Source of the DNA: Pantoea sp. WMus005
GTDB taxonomy: Bacteria > Pseudomonadota > Gammaproteobacteria > Enterobacterales > Enterobacteriaceae
Length of the DNA stretch: 64,000 nt
Direction: 5' to 3'
Assembly: GCF_013415305.1 (NCBI RefSeq)
Contig: NZ_JACBXU010000001.1
Span: 186,001-250,000, forward strand
Part shown: positions 58,280 to 64,000 of the stretch, piece by piece
Numbering within the stretch: the stretch's first letter is position 1
Layout of the letters: each line of letters starts with the position of its first letter
Made by a program: the position numbers and the translations under genes
The notes under the pieces: generated by a model
Seen by the model: only the letters and a program-made list of their open reading frames with translations
Told to the model about the DNA's origin: nothing
Database searches by the model: none

Positions 58280-58564
58280 AAAATCTTTCTTGGCAAAAGA
58301 TATAAAGTTGTAAGCTTAATCTCTGCTGGCATTCTATCGGATTTTCCTGGTGATAGCTCATCAAAGAATCATTGGATATTTGGGGCTAAACAAGTGAAGT
58401 GCAGTAATGGAGTAGTTATATCCGAACTTACCTCCGGTGAAGATGCTGTGGATTTAAATTTATTCTCGTGGTGGACAGTTGGAAGTCAACTGAAGAATAA
58501 CATTAGTTTGGGTTTTTTTATGAAACATACATTCGGAAGGTTAGTTTTTAGACCAATTAAATAA
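58280..58564 (+). pseudogene. Orphan effector C-terminus (fragment b)
   Basis: Open frame of about 94 codons without start, preceded by an in-frame stop. It contains RYKVVSLISAG, SSSKNHWIF (the catalytic His motif), LFSWW and KHTFGRLVFRPIK, colinear with residues 315-404 of the intact effector but clearly divergent. The catalytic Cys half is missing, so it is not an active enzyme by itself. Confidence 0.75.
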
Positions 58565-58579
58565 CATATAATTTTTAGA

Positions 58580-58960
58580 GTGATTATATGCCCCATTATC
58601 TTACTGAGTGCATCATGCTCTTCATCTTATATTGATTATAATCCATCTGGAGATTTCTTGCCGAATGGGAAAGTCGGTGTGATTTATAAGCAAGAGATTA
58701 TTATCGGAGCTGGTCTAGATGATAATCCGGCATTTCTGACTGATAAAAATGCAAGTGTAAATGTCTATCCCTATGATATAGGACTGCATGTAGTAGCTAC
58801 AAATAAAAGAAAAGATGGATTGCCTATATACAATCATATTATTACTGGGGTGCCATTAAAATCGGGTGAGGTGAAGATATCTATATCTGGCTATACTTAT
58901 GGCTCTATGTACACGAAAGCTAGTAGAATTGATAAAACCTATTCATTAGAAATTAAATAA
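58580..58960 (+). CDS. Lipoprotein, probable immunity protein 2
   Basis: 126 residues from GTG 58580; lipobox LLSASC, then LPNGKVGVIYKQEIII...GLHVVA...YNHIITGVPLKSGEVKISI and IDKTYSLEI, plainly homologous to immunity 1. The signal is short and lacks the usual basic N-terminus, and no ATG is available: the frame upstream runs into the fragment-b stop. Translation is therefore uncertain. Probably protects against an effector variant whose C-terminus was like fragment b. Confidence 0.6.
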   Translation: MIICPIILLSASCSSSYIDYNPSGDFLPNGKVGVIYKQEIIIGAGLDDNPAFLTDKNASVNVYPYDIGLHVVATNKRKDGLPIYNHIITGVPLKSGEVKISISGYTYGSMYTKASRIDKTYSLEIK

Positions 58961-58988
58961 ATGCAAGGCCAAGTCGATCAATTAGTGA

Positions 58989-59117
58989 GATCTGTTAATT
59001 GAAATGAAGTTTTTCTCTTGGAGTGAGGCTTAAGATAATTCACTTCGAGCATCATCAATATTAGTTGAATTTTTAAGTTGTACTTTTGGAGGAATGGTAT
59101 TCACAAAAATACCATAA
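58989..59117 (+). pseudogene. Orphan effector C-terminus (fragment c)
   Basis: 43 codons with one internal stop: DLLIEMKFFSWSEA, stop, DNSLRASSILVEFLSCTFGG then MVFTKIP. Aligns with DELIELKLFSW...SSLSYFAKHVFGGLVFKPIK of the intact effector. No start; decayed. Confidence 0.7.
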
Positions 59118-59122
59118 TTAAA

Positions 59123-59484
59123 ATGAAAAAATATTTTTCGTCATTTCTTTTTACTTTGTTTATGACTGGTTGTGGCAATAATGTTGCATTCGAACCCAAT
59201 AACTTGCCTGATGGATATGTTGGTCAGAAATATTATGTGCCCATAACTATTTCTGGAGGGACAGGGCCAGTTGTTGATTTTAATTATGATATTCACCCAT
59301 CAAATTCAGGTTTGAAATTGACATTTGCTGAAAAAAATATCATACAAAATATATATATAATAACTTCACTATTCAAGGTAAGCCAAAAACAAAAGGAATT
59401 ATAACAATTAGCATAACTGGCGGTTTGGTTGCTAGTGCTGGGGGAACTTTCGTAAAGAAATACGAGGTTAATGTTTTGAATTAG
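59123..59484 (+). pseudogene. Immunity lipoprotein 3, broken by one AT dinucleotide
   Basis: Starts at ATG 59123 with lipoprotein signal MKKYFSSFLFTLFMTGC, LPDGYVGQKYYVPITISGG and NSGLKLTF, then hits a frameshift in an (AT)5 tract (59349-59359) and stops at 59404. Removing one AT gives IYNNFTIQGKPKTKGIITIS and an open frame to TAG 59482-59484, aligning with immunity 1 and 2 throughout. About 119 residues when repaired. Confidence 0.75.
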
Positions 59485-59548
59485 ATTGATGGCGTAAGTG
59501 TTACTGTCAAAATTTTAAATTGATTTGAACTAATATTTTTTCTTTGTA

Positions 59549-59633
59549 GGGATTGGCGAAAGATTATAAAAGCAGGATTGACTACTTATCTAAGCATTTT
59601 TTGGGGGGAGTGATTTTCAAACCGCTGAGCTAA
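59549..59633 (+). pseudogene. Orphan effector C-terminus (fragment d)
   Basis: Reads IDYLSKHFLGGVIFKPLS then stop, matching the effector end (LSYFAKHVFGGLVFKPIK). The DNA upstream (GGATTGGCGAAA...) still resembles the effector's VDWQTKDK codons but with a small deletion that breaks the frame. Confidence 0.7.
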
Positions 59634-60020
59634 ATGAAATGTTTTATTTGTATTTAAATTTTTATTGTGTCCGACTGCACCGCTTCTCGCCTAACAGTTT
59701 TGCCTGAAAAATGAACTCATAATTGCAACAGTTAATTACAATTACCGGGATGTTATTGAAATAAATGGTGGTGCTGTTAATGAATTCAGTGTGTCAGTAA
59801 GTATAACTCCAAATGGTTCAGGGCTGGTATGGAATCCGAAAGAAATAAAATATAGTTTTGGTGGAGAAGATGGAGTAAATAAAGATTACCATCGTATCAT
59901 TATATCTGGTATCCCGAAAAATCAGGTGATTATCCCGTAACTGTTTCTGGGTTTACTCTTGGTACGTTGCATTCCGGTCAAGATTTCTATAATAAATATA
60001 CGATAAAGATCAAACAGTAG
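59634..60020 (+). pseudogene. Decayed immunity lipoprotein 4
   Basis: ATG at 59634 directly after fragment d gives only seven codons. A lipobox-like IVSDC, then YNYRDVIEINGG, GSGLVWNPKEIKYSF, DYHRIIISGIPKN and, in another frame, GDYPVTVSGFTLGTLHSG and NKYTIKIKQ are spread over different frames. Colinear with immunity 1; at least two frameshifts. Confidence 0.7.
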
Positions 60021-60085
60021 CTAATTCACTTAGTGCATATCTGGTGTTTTAGAACATAATTTTTCTGCCAATGTGAAGGAATACA

Positions 60086-62437
60086 ATGAGCATCAATCCC
60101 CCGATCAGATTCAGCCACAATCATCACCAGCTGTCGGTTATAGGATGTGAAGCAGAACTCGATGTGCTGGCGTTTGAAGGCTATGAAGCCCTGAGCGCGC
60201 CGTTCAGTTACCGTATTGAATTTACCAGCGCTGAACATGCCATCAGTAAAGAGACGATGCTGATGAAAGCGGCTTCCCTGACGCTGCAGGCCCCGGTAGA
60301 CCAGGGTTACGGCATCAAAATGCAACAGGCCGTTCGCGTCATTCAGGGGGTAGTCAGCGGTTTTGAATGCCTGAGTACCTCAAAAGACGAAACACACTAT
60401 GCCCTGACGCTGACCCCACGTCTGGCGTTGCTCAGCCGTTCACACCAGAACGCCATCTACCAGGATATGTCGGTTCCACAGATTGTTGAAAAAATTCTGC
60501 GCGAGCGCCACAACATGCGCGGCCAGGATTTTCTGTTCTCACTGACTCAGGACTATCCGCGCCGCGAGCAGGTGATGCAGTACGGCGAGGACGATCTGCA
60601 TTTTATCACCCGCCTGCTGGGCGAAGTGGGCATCTGGTTCCGCTTTACCACCGACACGCGCCTCAATATTGATGTGGTGGAATTTTACGACAGCCAGCAG
60701 GGCAATGAGAAAGGCCTGACCCTGCCATCTTTGCCGCCATCCGGCCAGCACTCAAAAGGGGTGGACTCGGTCTGGGGCATGGAGTGCCACCACGCGGTGG
60801 TGCAAAAGCAGGTCAGCACCCGCGATTACAACTACCGCGCGGCAAACGAGGACATGAACATCCAGGTCGATGTGACCCGGGGGGACGCCACCACCTACGG
60901 TGATGCCTATCACTATGCCGACAATTACCTGACGCCGGGCAGTAAATACGACCGCCATCCGGCCCCGGAATCCGGGGCGTTCTGTGCCCGTATTCGCCAC
61001 GAACGTTACCTGAATGGTCAGACACAAACCCGCGCCATCACCAGCTGCCCGACACTCTTTCCGGGTATGCTGTTAAAGGTCACCGGCGGCTATGAGGTGG
61101 CAGAGGTGTTTGCGCAGGGCGTGGTCGTCACGGCGATGCACACGCACGCCCGTCGTGACGAAGATTTTGGTGTTAATTTTGAGGGTATCCCGGACAGCCC
61201 CGATTTTTGCTTCCGTCCTGAGCCTGGCTCACGCCCGGTGATGGCTGGCACATTGCCGGCACGCGTCACGAGCACCACCGGGAACGACACCTACGGCCAC
61301 ATCGATAAAGACGGGCGCTATCGCGTCAACATGCTGTTTGACCGTGATAACCGGGAGGCCGGGTTCGAGAGCCTGTGGGTGCGCCAGTCCCGCCCGTATG
61401 CCGGCGACACTTACGGTCTGCACCTGCCGCTGCTGGCGGGCACCGAAGTGGCGATTGGTTTTGAGGACGGTAACCCGGACCGGCCGTACATTTCCGGCGT
61501 GCTGCACGACTCGGCGCACGGCGACCATGTCACCATCCGGAACTACAAACGTAACGTCCTGCGCACCCCGGCGAATAATAAAATCCGCCTCGATGACAGC
61601 CGCGATCAGGAGCATATCAAGATCTCCACCGAATACGGCGGCAAGAGTCAGCTGAATCTCGGGCATTTAGTGGATGCAGAGAAGCAGAAGCGCGGCGAGG
61701 GATTTGAGCTCAGAACCGACAGCCGGGGAGCCATCCGGGCGCAGAAAGGGATATTCATCAGCGCCGATGGCCAGACGAAAGCACAGGGCCAGGTGCTGGA
61801 GATGCAGCCGGCGGTCAGCAATCTGGGTGACGCCCGGGAGCAGATGACATCCATCTCCGATGACGCGCAGAAGGCGACCGCGAACCCGGCGGACCTCCAG
61901 GCACAAATCAAAGTGCTGGAACAGCAGCTTACAGACCTCAAAAAATCGGTACTGCTGCTCAGCGCGCCCGACGGTATGGCGCTGACCAGCGGACAGCATC
62001 TGCAGGTATCTGCCGGGCAGAACCTGATAGCCACTGCCGGCAAGAATGCCGATATCAGCGTGGTGAAGAATCTGTTTGTGGGGGTTGGTAATGCGCTCAG
62101 CGTGTTTGTGCGTAAGCTCGGGATAAAGCTCATTGCCAATCAGGGTCCAGTGAAAATACAGGCACAAAATGACCTGATGGAACTGGTCGCGCGCGGCGGG
62201 CTGAATATTACCAGTACTGAGAATGAGATCCACATAACGGCAAATAAGCGTGTAGTGATCAATGGCGGCGGGAGCTACATCAACCTGGATGCCAACGGGA
62301 TTGAATCCGCCACTCAGGGGGAGTACCGGACTAAAGCCGGGCATTATGGGCGAAAAGATAAGGCCAGTGAGCCAAAAGACTTCCCGAATGTGGCACCTGA
62401 AACGACCGAACCTTCCAGTAACTTCAGCTTTTCCTGA
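60086..62437 (+). CDS. vgrG: VgrG (TssI) spike protein, copy 2
   Basis: 783 residues, same spike architecture as copy 1 (gp27-like base, needle, DUF2345) but after GHYGRK it ends in a short Pro/Glu/Ser tail (KDFPNVAPETTEPSSNFSFS) instead of the adaptor-like tail. GAAGGAAT ribosome-binding region. The central 1.3 kb is nearly identical to copy 1. Followed after 14 bases by a different effector. Confidence 0.95.
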   Translation: MSINPPIRFSHNHHQLSVIGCEAELDVLAFEGYEALSAPFSYRIEFTSAEHAISKETMLMKAASLTLQAPVDQGYGIKMQQAVRVIQGVVSGFECLSTSKDETHYALTLTPRLALLSRSHQNAIYQDMSVPQIVEKILRERHNMRGQDFLFSLTQDYPRREQVMQYGEDDLHFITRLLGEVGIWFRFTTDTRLNIDVVEFYDSQQGNEKGLTLPSLPPSGQHSKGVDSVWGMECHHAVVQKQVSTRDYNYRAANEDMNIQVDVTRGDATTYGDAYHYADNYLTPGSKYDRHPAPESGAFCARIRHERYLNGQTQTRAITSCPTLFPGMLLKVTGGYEVAEVFAQGVVVTAMHTHARRDEDFGVNFEGIPDSPDFCFRPEPGSRPVMAGTLPARVTSTTGNDTYGHIDKDGRYRVNMLFDRDNREAGFESLWVRQSRPYAGDTYGLHLPLLAGTEVAIGFEDGNPDRPYISGVLHDSAHGDHVTIRNYKRNVLRTPANNKIRLDDSRDQEHIKISTEYGGKSQLNLGHLVDAEKQKRGEGFELRTDSRGAIRAQKGIFISADGQTKAQGQVLEMQPAVSNLGDAREQMTSISDDAQKATANPADLQAQIKVLEQQLTDLKKSVLLLSAPDGMALTSGQHLQVSAGQNLIATAGKNADISVVKNLFVGVGNALSVFVRKLGIKLIANQGPVKIQAQNDLMELVARGGLNITSTENEIHITANKRVVINGGGSYINLDANGIESATQGEYRTKAGHYGRKDKASEPKDFPNVAPETTEPSSNFSFS
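60302..61627 (+). repeat. Long direct repeat, vgrG copy 2
   Basis: Second member of the 1.3-kb near-identical pair (first at 54225-55550). Recombination between them would delete the 6-kb effector/immunity array. Confidence 0.9.
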
Positions 62438-62451
62438 CAGGGAGTCACAAC

Positions 62452-64000
62452 ATGATCATCAGTCCTCCGTTTCTGAGAGATAAAGATGCCACTCAGTCTG
62501 ACGCAGACTGGATTGAAGCGATGATGCCTGTCAATGCTCGCCGGGGATATCCTCTCAATACATCAGAGTCCTGGCATGGGGGCATCCATATATCGCATAC
62601 GGACGCAGGGACAACGCCGGAGAAAGTAAGGACAATTGCTGACGGGACGGTGGTATCGTTCCGTAAGCCCGCCCCGCCAGAGAAAAGAGACCAGTTCCCA
62701 CTGAAGTATGCTCCTGTCAGGGGAACAGATGATGGCTATGTCCTGTTGAAACATGAGACAGAAATCGGTTCCGGGGAGGACGGTAAGGTTGTTTTTTACT
62801 CTCTGTATATGCATCTGAAGTTTCTGGAGGCAGAGATAAAAGCGGATGCCAAAATCTACCGTAAAGACCCGCTTGGCTCTTCCGGAATGACTGACGGCCA
62901 GAATGAATTTCACTTCCAGGTTTTCTGCGACGATGACAACATCAAAAAAATGACAGGCAGAAAAACGAAGGCGCTGGATATTTCGAAAGATGGTCGAACC
63001 GATGCAATTTACGGTGATATCCATTTTTATCTGCCACCAGGAACAAAGTTTTATGACAAGGCGCCGGCAGATAACAGCACCTCCATCACCGGGCTTTCTG
63101 AACTCTATACCAGCAATGCGCCTCTGTATGCCAGCATGACTCTGGCACAAGGCAACTGTACGATGGTGACCCGGCAAAAAAATACGCAAATTGACGGGAA
63201 GTATAATCTGCTGGGCGAGCCGCAGGTTAACGCCGATGGCGAAGACTATGAATACAATCTTTATAAAACCGCGATGCGGAATTATAAGGAGAGCCCCAGC
63301 GCCGGATTTGAGCTGCTTCGTTTTGGCCGGGTCATCAATACGGAGCATGAAACGCTGGTGCCGGCAGATGCCCCACTTTGGATGACGGTTAATTACCCGG
63401 GCGGGCAAGGAGTGGTCAATTTGGCTGATCCTAATATTAAAAAGTTCAGTGACGCGGATTTTCCACACTGGACTGGCTGGCAGCTGGTTGACGATGACGC
63501 GGATTCCAATAGCCAGTGCAATTCCGCAGCGATCGCTTCGCTGAATGAAAATGGTGACTATGACAATCAGTGCAGCAAGTTGATATGTCATTTCCCGTTT
63601 GAGTGGGAAAAAAGTACCGTAGATACCCGGTTCTCGTGGCTGAAAATCGGCAGTGACGAGCATGATCCTATGTCGGAAGAAGATTATGCGAAGTTTAAGG
63701 CTCACGCTGAAGCGCTGTGTTTTGATTCTGGTTCTTTGGCATCGGGGCGTTTGTGGCACTTTGAGCCAAAGGCATTTATTCGGCAATTTAGAAAATGTGG
63801 CTGGCTTGATAGTGAAGTAATTGAAAAAATAATGGTGGCAAATACTAAGCCAACGGCAAAGTTGCAAATCAGTAAGATAAGTAAGAAGGTAACTGAATAT
63901 TACGGTGATATAAATGCCATACTTAATAAATACAATCTTTATAGTGCCAATAGAAAATGTCATTTTCTTGGGCAGGGGGCTGTTGAATCCGGGAGTTTGC
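62452..64000 (+). CDS. Probable T6SS cell-wall effector, M23-like plus lysozyme-like, 3'-truncated by window
   Basis: Open for 516 codons from ATG 62452 (CAGGGAG ahead) to the window end. The N-terminal domain has WHGGIHISHTD (His42, His46, His49), YSLYMHL (His121) and EFHFQVF (His154), an M23/LytM-like layout with a His where most M23 enzymes have Asp. The C-terminal visible part ends in CHFLGQGAVESGS, like the FLAQ..HES helix of GH19/lysozyme-type hydrolases, with Glu512 as candidate catalyst. The layout recalls the Aeromonas TseP-type amidase-lysozyme effectors. No signal peptide. Cognate immunity gene must lie beyond the window. Confidence 0.75.
   Translation, partial: MIISPPFLRDKDATQSDADWIEAMMPVNARRGYPLNTSESWHGGIHISHTDAGTTPEKVRTIADGTVVSFRKPAPPEKRDQFPLKYAPVRGTDDGYVLLKHETEIGSGEDGKVVFYSLYMHLKFLEAEIKADAKIYRKDPLGSSGMTDGQNEFHFQVFCDDDNIKKMTGRKTKALDISKDGRTDAIYGDIHFYLPPGTKFYDKAPADNSTSITGLSELYTSNAPLYASMTLAQGNCTMVTRQKNTQIDGKYNLLGEPQVNADGEDYEYNLYKTAMRNYKESPSAGFELLRFGRVINTEHETLVPADAPLWMTVNYPGGQGVVNLADPNIKKFSDADFPHWTGWQLVDDDADSNSQCNSAAIASLNENGDYDNQCSKLICHFPFEWEKSTVDTRFSWLKIGSDEHDPMSEEDYAKFKAHAEALCFDSGSLASGRLWHFEPKAFIRQFRKCGWLDSEVIEKIMVANTKPTAKLQISKISKKVTEYYGDINAILNKYNLYSANRKCHFLGQGAVESGSL

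Noticed and set aside
62563..63963. 466-codon open frame on the minus strand
   Set aside because: Shadow of the plus-strand effector, which is continuously open from 62452 with a ribosome-binding site, motifs and good context; the minus-strand protein resembles nothing.

Overview
The window is chromosomal DNA of an enterobacterium, most likely Pantoea or a close Erwiniaceae relative. The core order cysTWAM / crr-ptsI-ptsH / cysK / cysZ / zipA / ligA / ypeB / yfeH-yfeR / valUXY-lysV / gltX / yfeC / alaXW / nupC / mntH-ypeC / glk / ypdAB / alaC is the E. coli 52-54 min neighbourhood. Protein sequences match E. coli closely, but lineage-specific genes are interleaved (ipdC, a private two-component pair, an FNT channel, a DHA2-type efflux pair). 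An indolepyruvate decarboxylase next to glk points to a plant-associated Pantoea-like organism. This is inference from recalled family sequences; no search was run.

Layout: 1-3.5 kb is the sulfate/thiosulfate importer (cysT truncated at the edge) and cysM. 3.7-5.7 kb is a CpxRA-like two-component pair. 5.8-8.5 kb is the PTS operon (read leftwards), with a Cra box upstream. 8.9-14.3 kb holds cysK, cysZ, zipA, ligA and ypeB. 14.3-17.4 kb holds yfeH/yfeR, a FlxA-like gene, a tRNA-Val(x3)-Lys operon and a duplicated tRNA 3' end forming an rtT-like RNA element. 17.6-24.5 kb holds gltX, yfeC, an FNT channel, two tRNA-Ala genes, nupC, mntH (with an MntR box) and ypeC. 24.6-33.5 kb holds an aldo/keto reductase, ipdC, glk, ypdAB, a GNAT acetyltransferase, alaC and the 24-residue ypdK. 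33.7-44.3 kb is accessory metabolism and transport: an EmrAB-like pair divergent from an IclR regulator, a UspA operon, small lipoproteins, an SMP-30 lactonase, yhjX with a YpdB-type site, an EamA exporter and an AraC regulator.

44.8-64.0 kb is part of a type VI secretion system: tssB, tssC, tssK, tssL, an OmpA-domain protein, hcp, clpV, then two vgrG islands. The first vgrG has a cargo-type C-terminal tail and overlaps a gene for a probable C39/papain-like cysteine hydrolase effector, followed by a lipoprotein immunity gene. Behind this pair lies an AT-rich array of at least four orphan 3' ends of related effectors, alternating with related lipoprotein immunity genes (one intact, one broken by a single AT-dinucleotide slip, one decayed, one reduced to a start remnant). 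The second vgrG is almost identical to the first over about 1.3 kb and is followed by a different effector, with an M23-like N-terminus and a lysozyme-like motif, that runs off the window. The decaying effector/immunity array between two recombining vgrG copies is the most interesting feature here.
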